Positions 8,567-17,961 are shown, counted from the first letter of the stretch. The stretch: 64,000 bases of DNA from Enterobacter soli ATCC BAA-2102 (GCF_001654845.1 NZ_LXES01000040.1:62001-126000); one strand, 5' to 3'. Translations and numbers: made by a program. Notes: a model not told the origin generated them from the sequence alone.

Positions 8567-10765
8567 TCAGAAGGTCAGAGCATAGTTAAGCCCAAAGGTA
8601 CGACCGCGTCCTTTGTACTCGTACAATGCGGCATTGCCGTACGTTGGGCTGTAGAGCAACGGTGCACGCTGGCCCCAGACGGTGGTGTACTGTTTATCCA
8701 GCAGGTTTTCGATGCTGAACGACAGTTTACCCAGCGGCAGCTGATAACTGCTGAGGAAATCGACGGTGTTATAACCTTCGATTTCATTACCTGCGGCGTC
8801 CGTCAGGTCAAAGGTTTGCTGAGTCTGAACACGCAGCGACCAGGGTTCAGGCGCCCAGCCCACATAGGCCGTAGCTTTCGACGGCGAGGCCTGAGTCACA
8901 TCCCATTTCTCCCATGAACCGTTGGTTTTTATCTCTGATTTCAGGATGTTGAAATTACCCCCCACGCTCCAGACGCTGTCAGGGATAACGTAATCCACCG
9001 CACCTTCCACACCATAGATACGGCGCTCCTGCGGGTTGACGTCAATCGTCATGTCGCTACGGTTGATGTCGATGGATTTGTCCGAGAGAGAGTAATAGGC
9101 CGCAATTTGCGTGCGCAGGTTATCTCCGGTATAGCGCCAGCCCAGCTCATAGGAGTCAACTTTGATCCCTTCAAGTTTTGCATCATTTGGGTTAACGCTT
9201 TTAAGCAGCGCCAGGTGGCCCTGTGCATCGGCTTTTGCGTACGCGCCGTTCCCGTAATACTTGCCTGGGTCCGGCAGCTCAACACCCTGAGAGAAGTTAA
9301 ACCAGAGCTGCTGGCGTTCCGTAATGTGCGCAAGAATGCCGGCGTTAAACAGCAGGTTATCGTAATCCGTTTTACCGCCCGGGATCGCATCTGCTGAAGT
9401 GGCCTTGCCATTCGCAATCGCCTGCTGCTGCGAATAACCGATAAAGTCATCAACGCGATTCTCAGTCCATTGATAGCGAACCCCACCGCTCAGGGTGAAG
9501 ATCTCATTGATGTCATAGCTGTTTTGCAGGAATGGCGCGAAGTTGGTGATGCTGTAACCCGGATAACGCCCGGTGGTATAGGCCGAGTGGTTATTCATCC
9601 CGCCTGACGGTACTGACTTCGCCAGGTCAAAGAACATCTGGTTGGAATCGAATGTTTCATGGTCGGCATCGATGCCCCAGGTTACCTGCCAGCTGTCGAG
9701 CGGCTTGCTGTTCAGGGTCAGTTTTGCGCCGAACTGATCGGTGTTTTGCTCAGACGCCGCAAAGCTGGTGATGGTTTTGGTTTTTTGATCCACGGTGGGG
9801 AAGGGATAAAAACGCAAGGATTCATCACGGTAGTAAATTTGCCCTACCAGCTCTTGCCCCCAGAAATCGGTGTCGGAATATTGCAGGCTGACGAGATGAC
9901 GTTCTGTCCCCGGAATGCGGTCGGAACTGAACCCGCTACGGGTCCGGGCGGTACCATTTCCGGTCACGGCACTCATGTTTTTATCGAGATAAAGCCCGTA
10001 ATCATCGTCACCCTGGCTTTTGTAATACTGCGTTACCACCTGCAACTGACGGGTATCGCTGATGTCGATTGTGCCGGTACCCATCACATCCAGACGATCC
10101 GAATGTTGTAATCCTGTCTGGGTGTTATCAAAGGTGAGGGCGTCGCCGTTGCCATCATACCAGCCGCCAAAACGCTGATAAGCGACTGAGAGGCGACCCG
10201 ACGCATGGTCATTCCCCCCGCTAACGGCGGTTGCCACGCGCTCGTCATGGTCATTGCTGTTGTTAAAGCCAGTCTTGCTGCCAAGCTCCAGATCAACCTG
10301 CGTTTCTGGCTGACCTTTTTTGGTCACGATGTTAATCAGACCACCGGTACTGCCGCCACCGTACAGGGCCGTAGAGCCGGAAATAACTTCAATATGTTCG
10401 ATGTTAAAAGGATCAATCGAGTCCAGTTGGCGGCTGTCGGTACGCGAGGAGTTCAGACGCACGCCGTCAATTAACACCACAATGGCGCGGCCGCGCATGT
10501 TCATGCCGTAGTTTGTTCGACCCTGGCTGCTGACATCCATACCGGGGATCAACTGCCCGAGAATATCTTTGAACTCCTTGCCACCCTGGACCTGTTGTTC
10601 AATTTCATGTCCTTCGATAATCCATGTGGTTTGCGCCATTTCTGCCACGGTACGATGGCTGCGGTTGGCACTGACAATCAGGTTTTCTTCATTGGTTTGT
10701 TCGGCGTAAAGCGGCATCGCGATGGCCAGCAATACAGGATTTAGCACCCAGAGGCTTTTCTTCAT
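8567..10765 (-). CDS. iutA: Ferric aerobactin TonB-dependent receptor IutA (orphan)
   Basis: TonB-dependent outer-membrane receptor that reads through its length like IutA of pColV/E. coli (SANRSHRTVAEMAQTTW, NYGMNMRGR, SRTDSRQLDSIDPF, ELPDPGKYYG, YKGRGRTFGLNY). Its predicted substrate is ferric aerobactin. Residues 1-22 form a signal peptide, the plug spans about 30-150, and the barrel ends in LTF with terminal F. Three tandem ATGs exist; I chose 10765 because AAGGA lies six bases before it (732 residues). No aerobactin synthesis genes (iucABCD) are nearby, so it probably serves xenosiderophore uptake. A Fur box lies upstream. Confidence 0.9.
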   Translation of the reverse strand: MKKSLWVLNPVLLAIAMPLYAEQTNEENLIVSANRSHRTVAEMAQTTWIIEGHEIEQQVQGGKEFKDILGQLIPGMDVSSQGRTNYGMNMRGRAIVVLIDGVRLNSSRTDSRQLDSIDPFNIEHIEVISGSTALYGGGSTGGLINIVTKKGQPETQVDLELGSKTGFNNSNDHDERVATAVSGGNDHASGRLSVAYQRFGGWYDGNGDALTFDNTQTGLQHSDRLDVMGTGTIDISDTRQLQVVTQYYKSQGDDDYGLYLDKNMSAVTGNGTARTRSGFSSDRIPGTERHLVSLQYSDTDFWGQELVGQIYYRDESLRFYPFPTVDQKTKTITSFAASEQNTDQFGAKLTLNSKPLDSWQVTWGIDADHETFDSNQMFFDLAKSVPSGGMNNHSAYTTGRYPGYSITNFAPFLQNSYDINEIFTLSGGVRYQWTENRVDDFIGYSQQQAIANGKATSADAIPGGKTDYDNLLFNAGILAHITERQQLWFNFSQGVELPDPGKYYGNGAYAKADAQGHLALLKSVNPNDAKLEGIKVDSYELGWRYTGDNLRTQIAAYYSLSDKSIDINRSDMTIDVNPQERRIYGVEGAVDYVIPDSVWSVGGNFNILKSEIKTNGSWEKWDVTQASPSKATAYVGWAPEPWSLRVQTQQTFDLTDAAGNEIEGYNTVDFLSSYQLPLGKLSFSIENLLDKQYTTVWGQRAPLLYSPTYGNAALYEYKGRGRTFGLNYALTF

Positions 10766-10842
10766 CATCATTCCTTGTTGAGCGGTCGCTCTTTTTTATA
10801 GGCAGGTCAACACCACAATTTTGCATTGTGTAACAAATGTAA

Positions 10843-10884
10843 AAAATGCAAATGCGAATACTGCCGATAAAGAATCTCATTATC
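10843..10884 (-). promoter_or_regulatory. Fur box upstream of iutA
   Basis: GATAAAGAATCTCATTATC (10866-10884) matches the 19-base Fur consensus at 15 positions. A second block, AAAATGCAAATGCGAA (10843-10858), is identical to one upstream of fhuE. Both sit 80-120 bases before the iutA start, consistent with iron repression. Confidence 0.8.
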
Positions 10885-10937
10885 AACCCATCAAATAAGA
10901 GGATAAGCGCAGTGGGGAACAAAAAAGGGGGAAGAGA

Positions 10938-10958
10938 GGGCGGCTAGCGAAGCCGCCC
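10938..10958 (-). terminator. Terminator-like hairpin after comR
   Basis: Perfect stem GGGCGGCT (10938-10945) / AGCCGCCC (10951-10958), loop of five. Leftward, the T-run (TTTTTT) comes only after about a dozen mostly pyrimidine bases, so its strength is uncertain. Confidence 0.55.
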
Positions 10959-10965
10959 CGGGGTA

Positions 10966-11601
10966 TCAGACTTTAAGCAGTTCTGGCCACAAACGTAGCG
11001 TGGTGTGGGTGATGCTTTGCAGTTTTTCCAGGCTTGCACCTTCACGGGCGCTGATCGACATCCCCTGCAAAATACAGCTCAGGTATTGCGACAGCTCCTG
11101 CGGATGGCAATGGGCAGGAAGTTCACCGCGGCGCTGGCGCTCGGTCAGAAACGCACACAGCGTCTCCTCCTGCATCGCGTGGCGCGATTTCACCGTGTTG
11201 GCAATCTCTTTAGAAGAGGCCGCAAGGGTGGCGGAGGTGTTGATCATAAAGCAGCCTGCCGGCGTATCTTTGCTGGTAAAGCAGGTGGCGACGGCGGTGA
11301 AATAGTCCCGCAGTGCTTGCTCAACTGTTTTTTCTTCACAGAAAAGCTGCGCTTCGTGTTTCGCCGCAAAGCGCGAAATGTATCTGTCCAGAACCGCCCT
11401 GAACAGCCCCTCTTTATTGGTAAATTCCGCATACAGCGTAGGTGCTTTGGCGCCTGTGGCTTCCACAAGATCGGAGAGCGAGGTGGCTTCATACCCGTGC
11501 TGCCAGAAGAGTGTCATGGCCTTATCGAGCGCCGCTTCCCTGTCGAACACTTTTGGTCGGCCACGGCTTTTCTTTGCGCAACTCGTTACATCAGTTGTCA
11601 T
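10966..11601 (-). CDS. comR: TetR-family copper-responsive repressor ComR
   Basis: TetR regulator that, in E. coli, represses bhsA (comC) and is relieved by copper. The 211 residues contain the N-terminal helix-turn-helix (ALDKAMTLFWQHGYEATSLSDLVEATG, about 25-50) and a C-terminal domain with C/M/H residues resembling E. coli YcfQ. It is divergent from bhsA, with palindromic CGATCG sites between them. The C-terminal third is more divergent than the DNA-binding half. Confidence 0.92.
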   Translation of the reverse strand: MTTDVTSCAKKSRGRPKVFDREAALDKAMTLFWQHGYEATSLSDLVEATGAKAPTLYAEFTNKEGLFRAVLDRYISRFAAKHEAQLFCEEKTVEQALRDYFTAVATCFTSKDTPAGCFMINTSATLAASSKEIANTVKSRHAMQEETLCAFLTERQRRGELPAHCHPQELSQYLSCILQGMSISAREGASLEKLQSITHTTLRLWPELLKV

Positions 11602-11727
11602 TTGCCGCGGATCCTCTGTTGGTTTGTTGAATGACCATTATAAAAATATTCGCCGCCCGCGACCAGCGCTGATTCAGCAAAAATAAATTATTCATATGGG
11701 TATGAAAAATAACGAAATTAAAATTAA

Positions 11728-11743
11728 TATAACGATCGTTATA
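11728..11743. promoter_or_regulatory. Palindromic operator, probably ComR
   Basis: TATAACGATCGTTATA is a perfect 16-base palindrome between comR and bhsA. Position and symmetry fit a TetR-family dimer site. Assignment to ComR is inferred from context. Confidence 0.65.
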
Positions 11744-11751
11744 AAAAGATG

Positions 11752-11798
11752 TTGACGCGTGACGTGGATCACATTTATGATTTACCTATCGATCGTTA
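11752..11798 (+). promoter_or_regulatory. bhsA promoter with second ComR-like half-palindrome
   Basis: TTGACG (11752-11757), 18-base spacer, TATGAT (11776-11781) form a plausible sigma-70 promoter. TATCGATCGTTA (11787-11798) overlaps the expected start site and shares CGATCGTTA with the upstream palindrome, 57 bases away centre to centre. Confidence 0.6.
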
Positions 11799-11845
11799 AG
11801 TAAATAACTAACGACCCCAAATTCATCTGCCTAAAGGTAAAAATC

Positions 11846-12103
11846 ATGAAAAACGTAAAAACCCTGATCGCTGCCGCTGTACTGAGTTCTCTGTCATTCG
11901 CAAGCTTCGCCGCTGTTGAAGTGCAATCTACCCCTGCTGACCAGCATAAAGTTGGTACTATCTCTGCAACAGCAGGTACTAACCTGGGCTCTCTGGAAGA
12001 CCAGCTGGCACAGAAAGCAGAAGCGATGGGTGCTAAATCCTTCCGTATTACCTCTGTGACGGGTCCTAATACCCTTCACGGTACTGCGGTGATTTACAAA
12101 TAA
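11846..12103 (+). CDS. bhsA: BhsA/ComC stress-induced outer-membrane protein (DUF1471)
   Basis: An 85-residue periplasmic/outer-membrane protein of the YhcN (DUF1471) family. In E. coli it lowers outer-membrane copper permeability and alters biofilm and stress resistance. A signal peptide covers residues 1-22 (ending FASFA), followed by the single domain with the hallmark SLEDQLAQKAEAMGAKSFRI. The length is the same as E. coli. It is preceded by a sigma-70 promoter with CGATCG operators and followed by a terminator shared with ldtC. Confidence 0.95.
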   Translation: MKNVKTLIAAAVLSSLSFASFAAVEVQSTPADQHKVGTISATAGTNLGSLEDQLAQKAEAMGAKSFRITSVTGPNTLHGTAVIYK

Positions 12104-12135
12104 GATTTGCAGAACCCTCATACTTGCCACTGCAA

Positions 12136-12168
12136 AAAAACGCCCTGCATATGCAGGGCGTTTTGTTT
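12136..12168. terminator. Bidirectional terminator between bhsA and ldtC
   Basis: CGCCCTGCAT (12141-12150) / ATGCAGGGCG (12151-12160) is a perfect palindrome flanked by A-run and T-rich bases, so it can stop transcripts from both convergent genes. Confidence 0.85.
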
Positions 12169-12178
12169 TATTGCACTT

Positions 12179-13150
12179 TTACAGCTTCTGCTGGGGAATA
12201 TCCTGATGACGTGTAACGTCAACCGGCATCCCCGCGCGCGCCTCCATTGCGCGGCCTATTACCGCATCGTCAGTATCCTGGCTGGTTTTGAAGCGATACA
12301 TCTCTGCATTGAGAGGGATCGGCAGCGTTTGCGGATCATCCCCGATGTTTTTCGATAATGGCTGATGGATCTCCACCATGCGTTTACCGCCAGGCTCTTC
12401 AGACACCTTGATCGGCGTGTTGATGATGTTCACTTTTGTTCCTGGCGCTATCACGCTGTACAGGGTCTTGATGTCGTCATCACGCAAGCGAATACAGCCG
12501 GAACTGACGCGCATTCCAATACCAAAATCAGCATTGGTTCCGTGCAGAAGATAGACGCCACCGTAAGCGGCAAGGCGGATCGCATGGTGGCCCATCGGGT
12601 TATCCGGGCCAGCCGGAACCACCGCTGGCAAATCTATCCCCTGAGCCTTATAGCGTGCGCGAATATTGGCGGTCGGCGTCCAGGTAGGATTGGCGCGTTT
12701 ATCCGACACGGTGGTCACCATGGTCGGCGTGAGCGTATCGCCGCCCAACTGGCCAATGCCAATAGGGTAGACGGTCACTTCATTTTTACCCGGCGGGTAG
12801 TAATAGAGTCGTAATTCGGCGAGGTTAATCACAATCCCTTCGCGCGGCGCATCAGGCAACAGGGTTTGCAAAGGAATGGTTAACACGCTACCGGCGCGAG
12901 GCACATACGGGTCAACGCCCGGGTTAGCCTGTAACAGCGCCAGGAAGCCCACGTTATATTTTTTTGCAATTGCCTCAAGTGAACCACCATTGTTTTCAAC
13001 TACATGAAAGCGGTTTTCACCCACCACACGGCTGCCGGCAGGGGGTAGAGGCCAGGTGTTAGCCCGTGCTGGAAGCGCTATTGCCACGGTCGCAGCCAGC
13101 GCAAACAAGGTTATCCAGCGAGTCATACGCGAAGAGGTCATCATCACCAT
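12179..13150 (-). CDS. ldtC: L,D-transpeptidase LdtC
   Basis: Periplasmic enzyme that attaches Braun lipoprotein to peptidoglycan diaminopimelate. After a signal peptide (about residues 1-30, ending PARA) come a LysM-like segment (SLEAIAKKYNVGFLALLQANP) and the YkuD catalytic domain, with its active-site region HGTNADFGIGMRVSSGCIRL including the catalytic cysteine. The 323 residues compare with 320 in E. coli. The start could be one of several close ATGs (residues 1, 3, 4). It is transcribed toward bhsA. Confidence 0.95.
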   Translation of the reverse strand: MVMMTSSRMTRWITLFALAATVAIALPARANTWPLPPAGSRVVGENRFHVVENNGGSLEAIAKKYNVGFLALLQANPGVDPYVPRAGSVLTIPLQTLLPDAPREGIVINLAELRLYYYPPGKNEVTVYPIGIGQLGGDTLTPTMVTTVSDKRANPTWTPTANIRARYKAQGIDLPAVVPAGPDNPMGHHAIRLAAYGGVYLLHGTNADFGIGMRVSSGCIRLRDDDIKTLYSVIAPGTKVNIINTPIKVSEEPGGKRMVEIHQPLSKNIGDDPQTLPIPLNAEMYRFKTSQDTDDAVIGRAMEARAGMPVDVTRHQDIPQQKL

Positions 13151-13255
13151 AATCCATATAAATGATAAGGTTATTGTTATTTAAAGAGTTAACGATAATT
13201 ATGGCGAATGGATGTGTCGGGAAATCCAGGAGGTTTGCAAAGAGTTTGTAAATTG

Positions 13256-13287
13256 TCTCCCCGGCAGTGTGTATCCCACCGGGGAGA
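13256..13287 (-). terminator. Hairpin terminator after mfd
   Basis: Stem TCTCCCCGG (13256-13264) / CCGGGGAGA (13279-13287). The leftward tail is only moderately T-rich (ACAATTTAC), so termination strength is uncertain. Confidence 0.55.
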
Positions 13288-13295
13288 GAGGCAGG

Positions 13296-16200
13296 TCAGG
13301 CGATCGCGTTTTCTTCCAGCTGGCGCATAAAGTTACGCACCCAGTCCATGCGGGTTTTACGTTCAGCAAGCTCCTGGGTGAACTTCAGGCGCGTTGGCCC
13401 GTCCAGGCGGAAATGCTGTGGCTGTTTTTGCAGTAAACCAATCAGCCACATCGGATTGACGTGATTCTTCTCGGCAAACTCAATCACGCCACCTTTTTCA
13501 TTACCTTCCAGCTTACGAATGCCCAGTTTCTGTGCCTGCTGGCGCAGCCGGGCAATATCCAGCAAGTTTCGCGCGGCATCCGGCAGCAGGCCAAAGCGGT
13601 CAATAAGCTCCACTTTGATCTCTTCCAGCTCGTTTTCGCTTTTCGCACTGGCTATGCGTTTGTAGAACGACAGGCGGGTGTTCACATCCGGGATAAAATC
13701 GTCCGGCAGCAGGGACGGCATCCGCAGCTCGACTTCCGTTTGCTGGCTGGTCAAATCTTCCAGTGACGGCTCACGCCCGGCTTTGAGCGCATCAACGGCG
13801 TTTTCCAGCAGTTCCATGTACAGCGAGAAGCCAATGGTTTCCATGGAACCACTCTGGTCTTCACCCAGCAGTTCACCGGCACCGCGGATCTCCAGGTCGT
13901 GGGTGGCCAGGGCAAACCCTGCACCCAGATCTTCCAGTGAGGCGATGGCTTCCAGACGCTTTTGCGCGTCAGTGGTCATCGCTTTTGGATGCGGCGTCAG
14001 CAGCCAGGCGTAGGCCTGGTGGTGTGAGCGCCCAACCCGGCCACGCAGCTGGTGCAGCTGCGCCAGACCAAAGTGATCCGCGCGTTCAATGATGATGGTG
14101 TTGGCCGTTGGGATGTCGATACCGGTTTCAATAATGGTGGTACAAACCAGCACGTTAAAACGCTGGTGGTGGAAATCGTTCATCACCCGTTCCAGCTCGC
14201 GTTCACGCATCTGCCCGTGCCCGATGGCGATACGCGCCTCGGGAACCAGCTCCGCCAGTTTATCTGCCGCTTTCTGGATGTTTTCAACATCGTTAAAGAG
14301 ATAGTAAACCTGCCCGCCGCGCAGCACTTCACGCAGAATGGCTTCGCGTACCACCAGGCTATCGTACTCGCGTACGAAGGTTTTCACCGCCAGGCGACGC
14401 GCCGGTGGTGTGGCGATAATCGACAGATCGCGCATTCCACTCATCGCCATGTTCAGGGTTCGCGGAATTGGCGTGGCGGTTAAGGTCAGGATATCGACAT
14501 CGGAACGCATCGCTTTGATACGCTCTTTATGACGCACGCCGAAGCGGTGCTCTTCATCGACAATCAGCAGCCCTAAATCTTTCCACTTCACGTCGCTTTG
14601 CAGCAGTTTGTGGGTGCCGATAAGAATATCGATCTTACCTTCGCTTGCCTGCTCCAGAATTTGTGTCTGCTCTTTGGCGCTGCGGAAACGGGACAGCATT
14701 TCGACACGCACCGGCCAGTTGGCGAAGCGATCGCGGAAGTTGTCATAATGCTGCTGGGCGAGAAGGGTGGTTGGCACCAGTACGGCAACCTGCTTGTTGT
14801 TCTCCACGGCTAAAAACGCCGCGCGCATCGCCACTTCGGTTTTACCAAAGCCCACGTCACCGCACACCAGCCGGTCCATCGCCAGCGGTTGACACATATC
14901 GCTCAACACCGCATTGATGGCCTGGGCCTGATCCGGCGTGGTTTCAAACGGGAAGCTGTCGCAGAACAGTTGATATTGCTCTTTATCATGCTTAAAGGCG
15001 TAACCTTCTTTGGCCGCGCGCTGGGCGTAAATGTCCAGCAGCTCGGCGGCCACATCACGCACTTTTTCGGCGGCTTTCTGGCGCGCGCGGGCCCAGGCAT
15101 CACCGCCCAGTTTATGCAGCGGCGCGTTTTCTTCGGCACCCCCGGCATAACGGCTAATCAGATGCAGCGACGAAACCGGCACGTAAAGTTTGGCGTCGTT
15201 GGCGTAGGTCAGCATCAGGTATTCACCCTTAATACCGCCCGCTTCAAGGGTAGTCATCCCCTGATAACGACCAACACCGTGCTCAAGGTGAACAATGGGC
15301 TGCCCCGGGTGCAACTCCGCCAGGTTGCGGATAAGCGTGTCCGGGTTAATGGTGCGGCGGCTATCCTGGCGACGACGAGCCACACGTTCGCCCAGCAGGT
15401 CGCTTTCGCAAATCAGGGCCAGATTATTGAGCGTATCAATAAAACCGTGCTCGGCGGCGCCGATCATCAGGTAACGCCCGTTGGCGGTGGCTTCATCAAG
15501 GCGGAAAATACGCTTAGGGGCGACTTTAATGCGACCGAGCAGCTCGCCTAATGCTTCGCGACGGCCTTCACTTTCTACCGAGAAAATCACCGGCCCGGTA
15601 AAGGACTCAAGGAACTTGCGCAGGCTATCCAGTGGCGATTTTTGCTGCGCCTGGACGGCCAAATCAGGCAGCTTCTGGAAAGCGAGGTTAGTGTTCGCGG
15701 CTTTATCGGCAAGGGTGTCCGTTTTGAGCTGCACACGCGGCCAGCGCTTAAGTTCTGTATTTAACTCATCGCTACGCAGCCACAGCTGTTCGGGTGGCAG
15801 CAACGGGCGCATCGGGTCAACCCCACGGCTCTCATAGCGGGCGCGGGTTTCACCTTCAAAACGGCTGGCGCTGGCGTCGATATCCCCGGTGTTTACAATC
15901 AACGTATTGGCCGGGAAATAGCTGAACAGCGCAGGCAATGGCTCGTTAAAAAACAGGGGCTGCCAGTATTCGATCCCGGTAGGCAGGGTGCCTTTGCTGA
16001 CCTGCTGATAGATATGTTCCGCATCGCGTTTCACGTCGAACTTGTCGCGCCACTGGCTGCGGAACAGCTCGATGGCGGTTTTGTCGGTCGGGAATTCGTG
16101 AGCAGGCAGCAGGTTGATGGATTCAACTTCTTCCAGCGTACGCTGCGTGTCGGCATCAAAGACACGCAGGCTGTCGATTTCGTCGTCGAAAAAGTCCAGA

Positions 16201-16742
16201 CGGTAAGGCTGGTCGCTGCCCATCGGGTAGAGATCCAACAGGGCGCCGCGAGTGGCGTATTCGCCGTGCTCCATCACCTGATCAACGTGGCGGTATCCGG
16301 CGCTGTCAAGCTGTGCACGCAGGGTATCTCGCGACAGACGCTGGCCTTTTTTCATCACCAGCGCATGACCATGTAAATAGCTGTGCGGGCAGACGCGCTG
16401 CATCAGGGTGTTTACCGGCACAATCAGCACGCCGCGCTGCATGGACGGCAACTGATAGAGCGTGGACAGGCGTGAGGAGATGATCTCCTGGTGCGGGGAG
16501 AAGCTGTCATACGGCAGCGTTTCCCAGTCAGCCAGGCTGAAGACCAGGTTATCGGTGAACTGGCGGATTTCGTCATGCAGGCGTAGTGCATTTTGCATAT
16601 CCGGGGCAACAAGAACCACCGGGCCGGGATGCCGCTCTGCGATTTCTGCCACCAGTGTGGCGCACGCCGCGCCCGTGAGTTCACCCAGCTGGCGTTGGTC
16701 GCCCGCTTTGCCGGGCAAGGAATAACGGTAGTGTTCAGGCAT
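13296..16742 (-). CDS. mfd: Transcription-repair coupling factor Mfd
   Basis: Removes RNA polymerase stalled at DNA lesions and recruits UvrA. The 1148 residues equal the E. coli length. The N-terminal UvrB-homology region is followed by the RNA-polymerase interaction domain (about 475-545), then the translocase motor with Walker A GDVGFGKTEVAMRA (about 627), DEEH (motif II), TATPIPRTL (motif III) and the QLRGRVGRS motif VI. The TRG and D7 autoinhibitory domains complete the C-terminus. The gene stands alone between ldtC and ycfT, with its own upstream gap. Confidence 0.98.
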   Translation of the reverse strand: MPEHYRYSLPGKAGDQRQLGELTGAACATLVAEIAERHPGPVVLVAPDMQNALRLHDEIRQFTDNLVFSLADWETLPYDSFSPHQEIISSRLSTLYQLPSMQRGVLIVPVNTLMQRVCPHSYLHGHALVMKKGQRLSRDTLRAQLDSAGYRHVDQVMEHGEYATRGALLDLYPMGSDQPYRLDFFDDEIDSLRVFDADTQRTLEEVESINLLPAHEFPTDKTAIELFRSQWRDKFDVKRDAEHIYQQVSKGTLPTGIEYWQPLFFNEPLPALFSYFPANTLIVNTGDIDASASRFEGETRARYESRGVDPMRPLLPPEQLWLRSDELNTELKRWPRVQLKTDTLADKAANTNLAFQKLPDLAVQAQQKSPLDSLRKFLESFTGPVIFSVESEGRREALGELLGRIKVAPKRIFRLDEATANGRYLMIGAAEHGFIDTLNNLALICESDLLGERVARRRQDSRRTINPDTLIRNLAELHPGQPIVHLEHGVGRYQGMTTLEAGGIKGEYLMLTYANDAKLYVPVSSLHLISRYAGGAEENAPLHKLGGDAWARARQKAAEKVRDVAAELLDIYAQRAAKEGYAFKHDKEQYQLFCDSFPFETTPDQAQAINAVLSDMCQPLAMDRLVCGDVGFGKTEVAMRAAFLAVENNKQVAVLVPTTLLAQQHYDNFRDRFANWPVRVEMLSRFRSAKEQTQILEQASEGKIDILIGTHKLLQSDVKWKDLGLLIVDEEHRFGVRHKERIKAMRSDVDILTLTATPIPRTLNMAMSGMRDLSIIATPPARRLAVKTFVREYDSLVVREAILREVLRGGQVYYLFNDVENIQKAADKLAELVPEARIAIGHGQMRERELERVMNDFHHQRFNVLVCTTIIETGIDIPTANTIIIERADHFGLAQLHQLRGRVGRSHHQAYAWLLTPHPKAMTTDAQKRLEAIASLEDLGAGFALATHDLEIRGAGELLGEDQSGSMETIGFSLYMELLENAVDALKAGREPSLEDLTSQQTEVELRMPSLLPDDFIPDVNTRLSFYKRIASAKSENELEEIKVELIDRFGLLPDAARNLLDIARLRQQAQKLGIRKLEGNEKGGVIEFAEKNHVNPMWLIGLLQKQPQHFRLDGPTRLKFTQELAERKTRMDWVRNFMRQLEENAIA

Positions 16743-16849
16743 GGCTATGTCAGAGTCTCTTATGGGTATACCCAGTATTGGGGCATATCACTGATACGCA
16801 ATGTCTTTATTATCCTCGATCGTTTTGCATAAGCAAACCGGAACCGCAC

Positions 16850-16880
16850 AGGCGGTAAACTCGCCCTGAATCAGGGCGAG
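16850..16880 (-). terminator. Terminator after ycfT
   Basis: Stem CTCGCCCT (16860-16867) / AGGGCGAG (16873-16880), followed leftward by TTTACC. Confidence 0.6.
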
Positions 16881-16887
16881 ATGGACA

Positions 16888-17961
16888 TTAGGGAGCGGCG
16901 GGCGCCGGAGAAAGACGCGCAGGAGGGGAAAAGAACAGATCGCCAAACAACGCGGTAGACAGCTTGCGTGCGCCAAGACCGAAAAGTGTACAGATTAACA
17001 GGCTGGCAAACGGATAGACGAGGATCAGCGCCAGCTCTGCCCAGACAGGCCAGGATGCGCCATTCATTTCGCCAATCAGGAACAGGCTAAATGCCTCGAT
17101 TAAAATGCGATGCGTGGTGTAAATGGCAATGGTGTTTGAGCCAATGACATTGAGCAGATTATTGGGATGCACGGCGTAGCGTTGTTCGACGCTGTAGAAG
17201 AGCTTCATGATAAGCAGGACAGACAGCAGGGAGAGCAGTAGCGGGGCATTGACAAACCACAGCACGACGGATATCGCAGCAAACGCAGCAACAGGCAGCC
17301 AGACGCGGCGCAGTGACAGCCCTTTCATCCATGCCATGAGCTCTGCACCGTACCACGCACCCATGCTGTAATAGATCATATTGCGCACCACACTGTTCAT
17401 CCCCCACCACGGCAGCGGCAGGAAGTTTATTGCGATGCTCGCCAGCGCCAGAAGCCCCAGCACCGGCAGTTTCCAGCGGCTAAACAGCTTACACAGCGTG
17501 AAGTAGACCACCAGCGCGTACAGGTACCACAGGCTGGTGCTGGCGGTGAGCATCGCCAGAATAAACTCCGGGACGGAATCTGCGTAGGCGGCATTTGATG
17601 AGGTGGCTAATTCGCGCTCCGGGGCCAGCCAGGCATTCAGGTGGCTCAGCGCCTGCCATTGCAGGACACCCCACAGGGCCAGCACCCAGACAATGCTCCA
17701 GATGCGTTTATCGAGGCTGGTTCGCCAGCCCACTTCATCGATATACCGGCGGATCAAATAGCCTGAAATAAAGAAAAACACCGGCATCCGAAACGGCGCG
17801 AGGTAAAGGTTAAAGTAGACCCAGCATTTGGCGAGAAGCCCGGAAAGAGGATGTTGTAGCCCGCTGAGATGCGGATAAAAGGTGATAACCGAGTGATAAA
17901 TCACCACCAGGCAGATGCACAGCCCTTTTATCTGATTAATCCATAATGCTTTTTGTTTCAT
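16888..17961 (-). CDS. ycfT: YcfT inner-membrane acyltransferase-3 family protein
   Basis: Integral membrane protein of 357 residues, the same length as E. coli YcfT, with about ten hydrophobic segments. The N-terminus (INQIKGLCICLVVIYHS) contains the conserved histidine of acyltransferase-3 proteins, and the FFFISGYLIRR and SNTIAIYTTHR segments are typical of the family. The substrate is unknown; relatives transfer acyl groups to periplasmic glycans. The C-terminal tail is divergent from E. coli. It is divergent from lolC. Confidence 0.88.
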   Translation of the reverse strand: MKQKALWINQIKGLCICLVVIYHSVITFYPHLSGLQHPLSGLLAKCWVYFNLYLAPFRMPVFFFISGYLIRRYIDEVGWRTSLDKRIWSIVWVLALWGVLQWQALSHLNAWLAPERELATSSNAAYADSVPEFILAMLTASTSLWYLYALVVYFTLCKLFSRWKLPVLGLLALASIAINFLPLPWWGMNSVVRNMIYYSMGAWYGAELMAWMKGLSLRRVWLPVAAFAAISVVLWFVNAPLLLSLLSVLLIMKLFYSVEQRYAVHPNNLLNVIGSNTIAIYTTHRILIEAFSLFLIGEMNGASWPVWAELALILVYPFASLLICTLFGLGARKLSTALFGDLFFSPPARLSPAPAAP

